This document shows positions 37,244-45,883 of a DNA stretch of 64,000 nucleotides, one piece after another; the first letter of the stretch is position 1; every line of letters starts with the position of its first letter. Position numbers and translations under genes: made by a program. Source of the DNA: Candidatus Pantoea gossypiicola (GTDB taxonomy: Bacteria; Pseudomonadota; Gammaproteobacteria; Enterobacterales; Enterobacteriaceae); assembly GCF_008632075.1 (NCBI RefSeq), contig NZ_VWVM01000006.1, forward strand, positions 186,001-250,000, read 5' to 3'. The notes beneath the pieces were generated by a model. It was given only the letters and a program-made list of their open reading frames with translations, was not told the DNA's origin and ran no database searches.

Positions 37244-38389
37244 ATGAGCGAGAATAATCAACGCGATCAACACCAGCAGGACGCAGATAACGCGGCGGAT
37301 AAAAGCCGTCAGTCAGAGGAAAATCAGGACAACGACCAGCAGCCTGAGCGCAAACGCCCCGGTAAAAAGCCGCTGATTATTCTGGCGGTGGTGGTGGTGA
37401 TTATGCTGATTGTCGGCTTCTGGTTCTGGTTCTCTACCCGCAATATTGAAACCACGGATGACGCTTTCACCGAAGGCGATGCCGTTACCATTGCGCCTAA
37501 AGCGTCCGGCTATGTCGTGAAGCTGCTGGTAAGAGATAACCAGCGGGTGAAGAAGGGCGATCTGCTGGTGGAAATCGATCCCAGCGACAATCGGGCTCAG
37601 CGCGAACAGGCTAATGCGCAGCTCGGTTTAGCGATTGCACAGCTGCATCAGGCGCAGGCACAGCTGGCACTGTCAAAAGTACAGTATCCGGCACAGCGCG
37701 ATCAGGCGCTGGCGGACCAGGCGAAAGCAGAAGCGAACCTGCTGAATGCGCAGGCGGATTATCGTCGCCAGCGTGGCGTCGACCCGCGTGCGACCAGTCA
37801 GCGTAATATTGACAGTGCGTCCGCGCAGTTACGTTCGGCGCAGGCGCAGTTACAAAGCGCGAAAGCTCAGGTTGAAGTTGCCTCACAGGTTGCCCTGCAG
37901 ATTCGTCAGCAGGAAACCAATGTTGAAGCGCGTCAGCAACAGGTTGAGCAGGCTAAAGCACAGTTAAGCACGGCCGATCTGAATCTCTCCTATACCCAGG
38001 TTCGTGCGCCTTATGACGGGTTTATCACCAGGCGTAACGTTCAGCTGGGCACTTTGGTGCAGGCCGGTACCTCACTGTTCTCGCTGGTCTCACCTGAGAT
38101 CTGGGTCACGGCGAACTTCAAAGAGTCTCAGTTGCAACGTATGAATCCGGGCGACAAAGTGGAAATCAGCGTTGATGCCTGGCCGGATATGAAGCTTGAA
38201 GGGCATGTTGACAGTATTCAGATGGGCTCCGGTTCGCGCTTCTCAACCTTCCCGTCAGAGAACGCCACCGGTAACTATGTGAAAATCGTTCAGCGCGTGC
38301 CGGTGAAAATCGTTATCGATAAGGGCCTTGATCCAAACCATCCGCTGCCGCTGGGTCTCTCGGTTGAACCGAAGGTAACCGTGGAATGA
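37244..38389 (+). CDS. HlyD-family membrane fusion protein, EmrA-like
   Basis: Periplasmic adaptor of a tripartite efflux pump, 381 residues from the chosen ATG; ATG 37235 and GTG 37232 are alternatives. The first 45 residues are very hydrophilic (Q, D, E, N-rich) and stay in the cytoplasm. One membrane anchor follows (PLIILAVVVVIMLIVGFWFW). Then come the biotinyl-lipoyl half motif TDDAFTEGDAVTIAPKASG, a long Gln/Ala coiled coil (about 105-235), and the second half RAPYDGFITRRNVQLGTLV. It overlaps the pump gene by four bases. Confidence 0.9.
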   Translation: MSENNQRDQHQQDADNAADKSRQSEENQDNDQQPERKRPGKKPLIILAVVVVIMLIVGFWFWFSTRNIETTDDAFTEGDAVTIAPKASGYVVKLLVRDNQRVKKGDLLVEIDPSDNRAQREQANAQLGLAIAQLHQAQAQLALSKVQYPAQRDQALADQAKAEANLLNAQADYRRQRGVDPRATSQRNIDSASAQLRSAQAQLQSAKAQVEVASQVALQIRQQETNVEARQQQVEQAKAQLSTADLNLSYTQVRAPYDGFITRRNVQLGTLVQAGTSLFSLVSPEIWVTANFKESQLQRMNPGDKVEISVDAWPDMKLEGHVDSIQMGSGSRFSTFPSENATGNYVKIVQRVPVKIVIDKGLDPNHPLPLGLSVEPKVTVE

Positions 38390-39954
38390 GTACGGCGCAG
38401 AGCTGGAAACCCGCCAGTAATCCGTGGTTAGTGGCGATCACGGTAACGCTGGCGGTGTTTATGGAGATCCTCGACACCACCATCGTTAACGTGGCGCTGC
38501 CGCACATCGCCGGTTCGCTCTCTTCCAGTTACGATGAGTCAACCTGGGTGCTGACCTCCTATCTGGTGGCGAACGGTATCGTGCTGCCTATCTCTGCGTT
38601 CTTCAGCCGGCTGTTTGGCCGCAAACAGTTTTTCCTGATTTGCATCGTGATGTTTACCATCTGCTCGTTCCTGTGCGGCATTGCCACGGAACTCTGGCAG
38701 ATCATTCTGTTCCGCGTGCTGCAGGGCTTTTTCGGCGGCGGATTACAGCCGGTTCAGCAGTCTGTGTTGCTCGACTACTTTAAAGCGGAAGATCGCGGCA
38801 AGGCCTTTGGTCTCTCCTCCATCGCTATTATTGTCGCGCCGGTGATTGGCCCGACATTAGGTGGCTGGATTACCGATAACTACAGCTGGCGCTGGGTCTT
38901 CTTTATCAACATTCCGGTCGGCGTGCTGACCGTGCTGGCAATTTATCAGCTGCTGGAAGATCCACCTTGGGAGCGTAAATGGGCCAAAGGGAAGCTGAAG
39001 ATCGATTATATCGGTATCAGCCTGATTACCTTAGGGCTGGGTTGCCTGCAGGTGATGCTGGATCGTGGAGAAGATGAGGACTGGTTCGCTTCGCACTTTA
39101 TCGTGCTGTTCGCAGTTCTTGCGCTGGTCGGTATCTTCGGGGCCATCTACTGGCTGATGTATGCCCGTAAGCCAGTGGTCGATATTCTGGTGATGAAAGA
39201 CCGCAACTTCTGGGTGGCTGGCCTGCTGATGGCAGGGATGGCGATGATTCTCTATGGCAGCTCCGTAGTATTGCCACAGCTGGCGCAGCAGGATCTGGGT
39301 TACACCGCCACCTGGTCAGGGCTGGTGCTGTCGCCCGGCGCAGTGCTGATTGTATTGACGATTCCGCTGGTGCTGAAACTGATGCCGATTGTACAGACGC
39401 GATACATCATCGCTTTTGGCTTCAGCTGTCTGGCTGTGGCGTTTCTCTACTCCTCCACCTTAACGCCCAATGTCGATTTCAAAACATTGGTGTTGATGCG
39501 CAGCGCACAGTCGATCGGGCTGGGCTTCCTGTTTGTCCCGCTCACGACTATCGCCTTTGTCACCATTCCACAGCGACTCAATGCTGATGCCTCGGCGCTG
39601 TTTACCATGTTCCGTAACGTGGCGGGATCGATCGGGATCTCGCTGTCGACCGCGGCCATTACTGAGCGTGAACAGGTACGCTCGGCGCATATGGTGCATA
39701 ACATGACGCCGCTGAACGAGCCGTTCAACATTACGCTTCAGCACTGGGCGCAGGCGATACGTGATTTTACCTCGGCGGTGGGTGATCCCGTTACGCTGGC
39801 AACCGGACAGCTCTATCAGGAGATGATTGCGCAGTCGCGCATCCTCGCTTACATCGATGTCTTCTCAGGCCTGAGTATTGTCGCCCTGATTTTGATTCCA
39901 TTTTGCTGGCTGCTGTCGCCGATTAAGAGCGAAGGCAGTGCAGGAGCACACTAA
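38386..39954 (+). CDS. DHA2-family MFS drug exporter, EmrB-like
   Basis: Inner-membrane proton-driven exporter with 14 predicted segments, 522 residues. Family marks are MEILDTTIVNVALPHIAG (motif D1), GRKQFFLICI after segment 2 and the antiporter motif C in IIVAPVIGPTLGGWI. Between the adaptor and outer-membrane genes it forms a full EmrAB-TolC-type pump with its own outer-membrane partner. The substrate is unknown; no regulator gene adjoins it, unlike mprA-emrAB of E. coli. Confidence 0.92.
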   Translation: MSTAQSWKPASNPWLVAITVTLAVFMEILDTTIVNVALPHIAGSLSSSYDESTWVLTSYLVANGIVLPISAFFSRLFGRKQFFLICIVMFTICSFLCGIATELWQIILFRVLQGFFGGGLQPVQQSVLLDYFKAEDRGKAFGLSSIAIIVAPVIGPTLGGWITDNYSWRWVFFINIPVGVLTVLAIYQLLEDPPWERKWAKGKLKIDYIGISLITLGLGCLQVMLDRGEDEDWFASHFIVLFAVLALVGIFGAIYWLMYARKPVVDILVMKDRNFWVAGLLMAGMAMILYGSSVVLPQLAQQDLGYTATWSGLVLSPGAVLIVLTIPLVLKLMPIVQTRYIIAFGFSCLAVAFLYSSTLTPNVDFKTLVLMRSAQSIGLGFLFVPLTTIAFVTIPQRLNADASALFTMFRNVAGSIGISLSTAAITEREQVRSAHMVHNMTPLNEPFNITLQHWAQAIRDFTSAVGDPVTLATGQLYQEMIAQSRILAYIDVFSGLSIVALILIPFCWLLSPIKSEGSAGAH

Positions 39955-39955
39955 C

Positions 39956-41485
39956 ATGAAGGTTTATTTCTCTCATCGCCTGAAACCCCTGAGTTTACTG
40001 CTGGCCCTCGGGCTGGCAGGCTGCGCCGTCGGACCTGACTATCAGGCACCGAAACCCGCCGTGCCAGGCAGCTACAACACGCTGGATTCGCAGGAAGCGT
40101 CAAAACCACAAACTGCCGCGATTAATTCCCGCTGGTGGCGCAGCTTCAACGATCCGCAGCTCGACAGCCTGATTGAACGGGCGATCGCGGGCAACCTTAG
40201 CCTGCAGCAGACGGTGCTGCGCATTGCCGGGGCGCGTGAACAGCTGACGCAGGCGCAGGGGAGTCTGTTTCCCAGTCTGAACGGCTCGGCCAAAGTGACG
40301 CGTCAGCAGCTCGGACTTAAAGGCTTACTGGAATCCAATGGCGCTACCGATCAGCTCGACAGTAACGTAGCCAGCCAGCTCAATGGTCTGACTCAGCCGG
40401 TTAACCTCTATCAGGGCAGCTTTGATGCCAGCTGGGAACTCGATCTGTGGGGCAAAGTGCGCCGTCAGGTTGAGGCCGCCAATGCCCAGCAGCAGGTGGC
40501 GATTGAGCAGCGCAACGATGCGCTGGTCTCGCTGGAAGCCGAAGTGGCGCGAGCCTGGCTGCAGCTGCGTGGCGCGCAGAGCACCATTCAGACGCTACAG
40601 CAGCAGATTGAGGTGGCGCAGCAGACCACCGAACTGACCCAAAGTCAGCAGCAGAATGGTCTGGCACCGCTGACCGATGTAGAAAATGCCCGAGCCCAGC
40701 TCAGTACGCTGCAGGCGCAACTGCCGCAGTATCAGTCGCAGGCGCGACAGGCGATGAATGGGCTGGCGGTGCTGCTTGGTAAAACGCCGGGTGCGCTGGA
40801 TGCTGAACTCAGTACGCCAAAAGCGTTACCGCCGCTACCGCAGTTTGTCCCGGTGGGTATCCCCTCTACGCTGGCACGTCGTCGTCCTGATATTCGTCAG
40901 GCTGAAGCGACGCTTCATGCTCAAACCGCAGAGATTGGCGTGTCAGTGGCGCAGCTTTTCCCGAGCCTGTCCCTGACGGGTCAGCTGGGCGTGCGCAATA
41001 CCGACGTTAGCTATCTGGATAACTGGAGCAGCCATTTCTACAGTTATGGTCCGTCGTTGTCGATTCCGATCTTCCAGGGTGGACAGCTGGTGTCGAGCGT
41101 GAAACTTGCCCGGGCGCAGCAGGCCAGCGCCGCGCTGGATTATCGTCAGACGGTGCTGACGGCGTTGCAGGATGTGGAGAATGCGCTGGTCAGCTATCGC
41201 GCCGATCAGCAGCGTGTTACCGCGCTGGATGAGACGACCGGTGCTCTTCAGCGCGCCTTTGATCTCGCCAGCGACAGTTACCGGCAGGGGCTTTCAACCT
41301 TCCTCGAGGTGCTGGATGCACAGCGTCAGCTGGCACAGGCGCAGGAGCAGGCGACACAGGCGCGGATGCAGAGCGCGCTTGATTTAGTCGCGCTCTATAA
41401 AGCACTGGGCGGCGGCTGGGAAACCTATCAGAACGTTGAGATGCCGAAATATCCGGTATTTGGTCCGGCCACCCAGGCAAATTAG
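39956..41485 (+). CDS. outer-membrane factor lipoprotein (NodT family)
   Basis: Outer-membrane channel of the efflux system, 509 residues, with two OEP domains. The lipoprotein signal ends in LAGC at Cys23, and CAVGPDYQAP is the classic start of the mature protein. WWRSFNDPQLDSLIERA and PSTLARRRPDIRQAEATL mark the two halves. The start at 39956 follows AGGAG by nine bases and begins one base after the pump gene stop. Long Gln-rich helices form the periplasmic tunnel. Confidence 0.93.
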   Translation: MKVYFSHRLKPLSLLLALGLAGCAVGPDYQAPKPAVPGSYNTLDSQEASKPQTAAINSRWWRSFNDPQLDSLIERAIAGNLSLQQTVLRIAGAREQLTQAQGSLFPSLNGSAKVTRQQLGLKGLLESNGATDQLDSNVASQLNGLTQPVNLYQGSFDASWELDLWGKVRRQVEAANAQQQVAIEQRNDALVSLEAEVARAWLQLRGAQSTIQTLQQQIEVAQQTTELTQSQQQNGLAPLTDVENARAQLSTLQAQLPQYQSQARQAMNGLAVLLGKTPGALDAELSTPKALPPLPQFVPVGIPSTLARRRPDIRQAEATLHAQTAEIGVSVAQLFPSLSLTGQLGVRNTDVSYLDNWSSHFYSYGPSLSIPIFQGGQLVSSVKLARAQQASAALDYRQTVLTALQDVENALVSYRADQQRVTALDETTGALQRAFDLASDSYRQGLSTFLEVLDAQRQLAQAQEQATQARMQSALDLVALYKALGGGWETYQNVEMPKYPVFGPATQAN

Positions 41486-41491
41486 TCCTCT

Positions 41492-41530
41492 GGCGGTCGC
41501 TGTCTCAGTGCAGTAACCGCCCTTAATTTT
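41492..41530 (+). terminator. possible terminator of the efflux operon
   Basis: GGCGGT and ACCGCC pair across an 18-base loop that itself can fold, followed by CTTAATTTTTC. Confidence 0.5.
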
Positions 41531-42352
41531 TCTCCCTGTCAGCCGTACGTCAGATGCTGACAGCCTCGCCTGGCTATACATGATTATCTAACCTGTTGAA
41601 TAACGGGGTATCTCACCGCCGCTGTGCCCGACACAGGTAGCAGAAAATAAACGCGTGATAAACACAGGGTTATTATCAGCAGCTGTGAAGTGACGTTATT
41701 TTTACGTTGCTGCTCTATTCTGATTCAGCTCTTTGAGCTTCATCACCTTTCTGAATTTATTTCCTGGGCGGATTTTTTAAGTTGCCTCATGTCCGGGCAA
41801 GTAAGCCGGACGCAACTAAACCTCCGCCTTCGTCAGCCAGAACTGTTATTGCGTCGCTGAGGGGACTGCGAATAATCTGACTCTGTTGCTAAACGCAGCG
41901 GCAAAAAAAGGTTAACAGATGGCAACAGGCATTTTTAAAAATTCACCAGGGCGGTAATTATTTTGCGCTATTTAACGGCCTGGAGGGGGATTTTTAAGCA
42001 TAAACTGTAAGCTGGTGTGACTGAGATCGCGATCAGAGCACGTTTTTAATCTGCTATCGCCAGGTGCGCCACCGTAAATAATGATGCTATGAAAACCCAC
42101 TTAGTGGATAAGGTAAACGGTCAGCTTTCGGTATAAAGCCTCTGAAATCGTTTTCAACAATGCAACCTGAGCACGATTTGTTGTTAATTCAGCGTTAATA
42201 AAACGTCAGGCACTGCCGATTTTAATAGTGCTCTTTTGTCTGAATTAATACTTAAGAATTATCTGGAGCGTAAAAATAATTTATTTTTTTATTTGAATTA
42301 GGTAATCTTGGCGCTACAGTTTTATTAACCCCCCTTAATCAAGGACATTGTG
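41531..42352. other. long AT-rich non-coding region upstream of the H-NS-like gene
   Basis: About 820 bases with no supported gene. The half nearest the H-NS-like gene is very AT-rich. GTTGC...GTCCGG and CCGGAC-GCAAC at 41781-41816 fold into a hairpin with a five-base bulge, of the REP-like kind. The rest is probably the promoter and untranslated leader of the gene at 42353, and may bind H-NS itself. A small RNA gene cannot be excluded. Confidence 0.45.
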
Positions 42353-42754
42353 ATGAGTGACGCATTTAAAGTACTGAACAATATTCGCACATTACGTGCC
42401 CAGGCTCGTGAACTGCCACTGAGCGATCTTGAAGAGATCCTGGAAAAATTAACCGTTGTTGTTACTGAGCGCCGTGAAGAAGCAGAAGCGGAAGAGACGC
42501 AGAATCGCGAAAAAGAAGAAAAGCTGTCTAAATATCGCGAAATGCTGCTGGCTGACGGCATCGATCCTAATGAATTATTAGGTGCGCTGGAAAGCGGAAA
42601 AAAACGTACCAAGCGTGCGCCGCGTCCGGCTAAATATTCTTACACCGACGAAAACGGTGAGCAGAAATCATGGACAGGTCAGGGCCGCACCCCGGCAGCG
42701 ATTAAAAAAGCGCTGGATTCCGGTAAAAGCCTGGACAGTTTCCTGATCGATTGA
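42353..42754 (+). CDS. H-NS family nucleoid-associated protein
   Basis: A 133-residue xenogeneic silencer. The N-terminal oligomerisation domain has [26 protein letters not shown] and a Glu-rich coiled coil ([20 protein letters not shown]). The linker is followed by the DNA-binding domain [31 protein letters not shown], with the AT-hook-like QGR loop. E. coli hns adjoins tdk and galU; those genes are absent here, so this may be a StpA/Hns2-type paralogue. The ATG follows AAGGACATTGTG; a GTG lies one codon before. Confidence 0.88.
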   Translation: MSDAFKVLNNIRTLRAQARELPLSDLEEILEKLTVVVTERREEAEAEETQNREKEEKLSKYREMLLADGIDPNELLGALESGKKRTKRAPRPAKYSYTDENGEQKSWTGQGRTPAAIKKALDSGKSLDSFLID

Positions 42755-42777
42755 TCAACACAATCCTTGTAAGTGGG

Positions 42778-42813
42778 AGCCGGGGGGCCATTATGGTCCT
42801 CCGGCTTTTTTTT
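42778..42813 (+). terminator. terminator of the H-NS-like gene
   Basis: AGCCGG and CCGGCT, with inner GGCC/GGTCC pairing, form a stem of about ten pairs followed by eight T residues. Confidence 0.85.
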
Positions 42814-42934
42814 ATTTCTGTCGGGATATCAATCACCCCGCCAGGAATCCGCGCCTGACGCTGGCGTGCGCTGCGTCACATCTGGCATAATAGCCGCCGT
42901 TTTTTCATCCATTCTCTTCACAAAGGTCAATGCC

Positions 42935-44527
42935 GTGTTAGTTAGCAGCAATATCACCATGCAGTTTGGCAGCAAGCCACTGTTCGAAAATATCTCCGTT
43001 AAATTTGGCGGCGGTAATCGTTACGGTTTAATCGGTGCGAACGGCAGCGGAAAATCCACCTTCATGAAGATTTTGGGTGGCGATCTGGTGCCTTCAGGCG
43101 GCAACGTCTCTTACGATCCTAACGAGCGCATTGGTAAGTTGCGTCAGGATCAGTTCGCCTTTGAACAATTCAGCGTGCTGGACACCGTTATCATGGGTCA
43201 CCATGAATTATGGGAAGTAAAGCAGGAGCGCGACCGCATTTATTCTTTGCCAGAAATGAGCGAAGAAGAGGGGTATAAAGTCGGCGATCTTGAAGCACTT
43301 TACGGTGAAATGGATGGCTATAGCGCCGAGTCGCGTGCCGGTGAATTATTACTCGGCGTCGGCATTCCGGTTGAACAGCATTATGGCCCGATGAGCGAAA
43401 TCGCCCCTGGCTTTAAATTACGTGTGCTGCTGGCGCAGGCGCTGTTTTCTAATCCGGATATTTTGTTACTCGACGAGCCGACGAACAACCTGGACATCGA
43501 TACAATTCGCTGGCTGGAGCAGGTGCTGAACGAGCGTGACAGCACCATGATTATCATTTCGCATGACCGTCACTTCCTTAATATGGTTTGCACCCACATG
43601 GCCGATTTGGATTATGGCGAGCTGCGGGTTTATTCCGGTAATTATGACGAATATATGACCGCGGCAACGCAGGCACGTGAACGTCTGTTATCTGATAATG
43701 CCAGGAAGAAAGCGCAGATAGCTGACTTACAATCTTTCGTCAGTCGTTTTAGCGCCAACGCCTCTAAATCACGCCAGGCGACATCACGCGCTAAGCAGAT
43801 GGATAAAATTAAACTGGATGAAGTGAAAGCATCCAGTCGTCAGAACCCATTTATCCGCTTTGAGCAGGACAAGAAACTGTTCCGTAATGCGCTGGAAGTT
43901 GAAGGATTAACCAAAGGATTTGATAACGGTCCGCTGTTTAAGAATTTAAATCTGCTGCTGGAAGTGGGTGAGAAGCTGGCGGTAATTGGTGCCAACGGTA
44001 TTGGTAAGTCAACGCTGCTGAAAACGCTGGTGGGTCAGCTTACGCCAGATAATGGCACGGTTAAATGGTCAGAGAATGCGCGTATTGGTTATTACGCTCA
44101 GGATCACGCCGATGATTTTGCCAATGATCTGACAGTATTTGACTGGATGAGTCAGTGGAAACAGCCGGGCGATGATGAGCAGACCATTCGCGGTATTCTC
44201 GGTCGTCTGCTGTTTTCGCAGGATGATATTAAGAAGCCAGCCAAAGTGCTTTCCGGTGGTGAGAAGGGTCGTATGCTGTTCGGTAAGCTGATGATGGAAA
44301 AACCGAACATTCTGATTATGGATGAGCCGACCAACCACCTCGATATGGAGTCGATTGAATCGCTCAATATGGCGCTGGAGATGTATGAAGGCACACTGGT
44401 GTTTGTTTCGCATGACCGCGAGTTTGTCAGCTCGCTGGCAACCCGTGTGATTGAGTTGAAAGCAGACGAGGTGGTGGACTTCACCGGTAATTACGAAGAT
44501 TATCTGCGAAGTCAGGGTATTGTCTGA
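42935..44527 (+). CDS. ybiT: ABC-F family protein YbiT
   Basis: A soluble twin-ATPase that acts on the ribosome (ABC-F family), 530 residues as in E. coli. The GTG at 42935 gives the conserved [20 protein letters not shown] start; an upstream open stretch is non-homologous. Walker A motifs are GANGSGKST and GANGIGKST. The first signature is degenerate ([11 protein letters not shown]), the second is LSGGEKGRM. Walker B motifs are [11 protein letters not shown] and [11 protein letters not shown]. The linker helix pair between domains (about 240-320) carries the Arg/Lys-rich P-site tRNA-interaction motif. Confidence 0.95.
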   Translation: MLVSSNITMQFGSKPLFENISVKFGGGNRYGLIGANGSGKSTFMKILGGDLVPSGGNVSYDPNERIGKLRQDQFAFEQFSVLDTVIMGHHELWEVKQERDRIYSLPEMSEEEGYKVGDLEALYGEMDGYSAESRAGELLLGVGIPVEQHYGPMSEIAPGFKLRVLLAQALFSNPDILLLDEPTNNLDIDTIRWLEQVLNERDSTMIIISHDRHFLNMVCTHMADLDYGELRVYSGNYDEYMTAATQARERLLSDNARKKAQIADLQSFVSRFSANASKSRQATSRAKQMDKIKLDEVKASSRQNPFIRFEQDKKLFRNALEVEGLTKGFDNGPLFKNLNLLLEVGEKLAVIGANGIGKSTLLKTLVGQLTPDNGTVKWSENARIGYYAQDHADDFANDLTVFDWMSQWKQPGDDEQTIRGILGRLLFSQDDIKKPAKVLSGGEKGRMLFGKLMMEKPNILIMDEPTNHLDMESIESLNMALEMYEGTLVFVSHDREFVSSLATRVIELKADEVVDFTGNYEDYLRSQGIV

Positions 44528-44530
44528 TAA

Positions 44531-44564
44531 AAACCGGGGTGGCGCAGGCCACCCCGGTTTTTTT
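44531..44564 (+). terminator. terminator of ybiT
   Basis: AAACCGGGGTGGC and GCCACCCCGGTTT form a perfect 13-base stem with a GCAG loop and a T7 tail. Confidence 0.92.
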
Positions 44565-44594
44565 GCCCTGTGGTGCTGAGCGCCCATTGATAGA

Positions 44595-44626
44595 TTAAGC
44601 GACTTTCCGATCTGACCGTGTTCCCT
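44595..44626. repeat. solo right end of the palindromic element (copy D)
   Basis: GACTTTCCGATCTGACCGTG followed by TTCCCT is nearly identical to the right end of copies A, B and C, and is preceded by TTAAGC as in A and B. No matching left end is present. It appears to be a remnant or half of a larger composite. Confidence 0.7.
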
Positions 44627-44659
44627 AAGCAGGTAAAACGCCACCACTGTACGGGCTTC

Positions 44660-44763
44660 AGGGAGCATACGCCTTTCGCAAAGACGCAAAAGACGCCATC
44701 CATGGCATGCTCAGCGCGGGCCATCCCTGGCCCGCTATGCTTTGCTACAGGCGTATGCTCCCT
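44660..44763. repeat. palindromic element of a second type (E)
   Basis: Perfect 15-base ends, AGGGAGCATACGCCT and AGGCGTATGCTCCCT, enclose 74 bases. Inside, GCGGGCCATCCCTGGCCCGC is a near-perfect stem-loop and CCATGG occurs. The inner CCATCCCTGG and CGCGGG words are shared with copy A, so both types may belong to one broader family. Confidence 0.75.
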
Positions 44764-44901
44764 TCGCTTTAAGTTTTGAGTTGTCTGTAAGTGGATTGAG
44801 CGTGGGATTGGGGAGTGTGCTCGACGTAGGCCCCCATAGCTATGACTTCTGACAAAACCTGCTCGGGAATTATCTGACAGCAACGCAAATGTTCAAGGCG
44901 C

Positions 44902-45080
44902 AGGGAACGCGGTCAGAGGAGGAAAGCGTCCCTCGACTGGGACAAAAACGCCGGGAGCGTTTTTGAACAACGCAAAGCGTTGGCCCGTTTACGGGCGCAC
45001 CTCAGGGATGAGGTGCGTAATCGCGCGGGCAGAGTGTCCAGGGATGGTTTAAGCGACTTTCCGATCTGACCGTGTTTCCG
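44902..45080. repeat. palindromic element copy B with four internal hairpins
   Basis: Ends AGGGAACGCGGTCAGA and TCTGACCGTGTTTCCG pair at 13 of 16 positions. The centre is longer than in A and C. It holds four perfect hairpins in succession: AAAAACGC/GCGTTTTT (44944-44964), CAACGC/GCGTTG (44968-44982), GCCCG/CGGGC (44983-44996) and GCACCTCA/TGAGGTGC (44997-45016). With D and E it fills the 579-base tail-to-tail gap between ybiT and moeB. Confidence 0.8.
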
Positions 45081-45106
45081 AAGCGGGTAAGATCTCATCA
45101 CTGTGC

Positions 45107-45883
45107 TCAAAAATCAGATGTTTTGCTATCCTCACCGCCACACACTTCACAGTGCGCGTCCTGCGCGACGTTCATGCTGCGGAATTCCGCGCTCATCGCA
45201 TCGTACATCAGCAACCGGCTGGTGGCGGGCGTGCCGAATGCGGTCAGCACTTTAATGGCTTCCATCGCCTGCATTGCGCCAATCACGCCGACCAGCGGAG
45301 CCATGACGCCCGCTTCCACACAGCTCAGGGTCTGTTCACCAAACAGGCGGCTGATGCAGCGATAGCAGGGCGTGCCGGGCTGCCAGTTGAATACGCTGAT
45401 CTGACCTTCCATCCGAATCGCAGCGCCTGAGACCAGTGGTATCCGCTGCTGACGACAGAGCCGGTTAAGCTGCTCACGCACCGCGACATTATCGGTGCAG
45501 TCCAGCACCACCTGCTGTTGGGCGATTAGCGCCAGCAGCGCTGCATCGTCAAGCTGTCCGTTGACCGCATGCAACTGGCAGTGCGGATTGATGGCGGCCA
45601 GGCTGTGTGCGGCGGAGTCTACTTTGGCGCGGCCAATATCCGCGTCATGGTGCAGAATCTGCCGTTGCAGGTTGGAGTGCGACACGGTATCGAAGTCAAG
45701 CAGCGTCAGGCTGCCGACGCCGGCAGAAGCAAGGTAGGGCGCAGCGGCACAGCCAAGCCCGCCCAGCCCGACAACCAGCGCGCGACTGGCTTTCAGCCGC
45801 TCCTGACCATCAAAATCAAAGCCGCGCAGAACGATCTGCCGGTTGTAGCGCAGCATCTCCTCATCACTTAATTCAGGCAGCAT
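45107..45883 (-). CDS. moeB: molybdopterin-synthase adenylyltransferase MoeB
   Basis: Adenylates the C-terminal glycine of MoaD so that molybdopterin synthase can be re-sulfurated. It has 258 residues and an E1-like fold. The nucleotide loop is VVGLGGLGCAAAPYLASAGV, with LLDFDTVSHSNLQRQ and DCTDNVAVR. The structural zinc cysteines are in CYRC and CEVCGG. It starts directly after moeA in the same operon. The C-terminus after CEVCGGED is slightly longer than in E. coli and variable. Confidence 0.95.
   Translation of the reverse strand: MLPELSDEEMLRYNRQIVLRGFDFDGQERLKASRALVVGLGGLGCAAAPYLASAGVGSLTLLDFDTVSHSNLQRQILHHDADIGRAKVDSAAHSLAAINPHCQLHAVNGQLDDAALLALIAQQQVVLDCTDNVAVREQLNRLCRQQRIPLVSGAAIRMEGQISVFNWQPGTPCYRCISRLFGEQTLSCVEAGVMAPLVGVIGAMQAMEAIKVLTAFGTPATSRLLMYDAMSAEFRSMNVAQDAHCEVCGGEDSKTSDF

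Noticed and set aside
42773..42934. Longer N-terminus for YbiT
   Set aside because: The first 54 codons overlap the terminator of the H-NS-like gene and are not homologous; GTG 42935 gives the exact family start.
44512..44883. Small open frames in the ybiT-moeB gap
   Set aside because: They run through palindromic repeat elements. Similar repeat-derived hypothetical proteins are a common annotation artefact.
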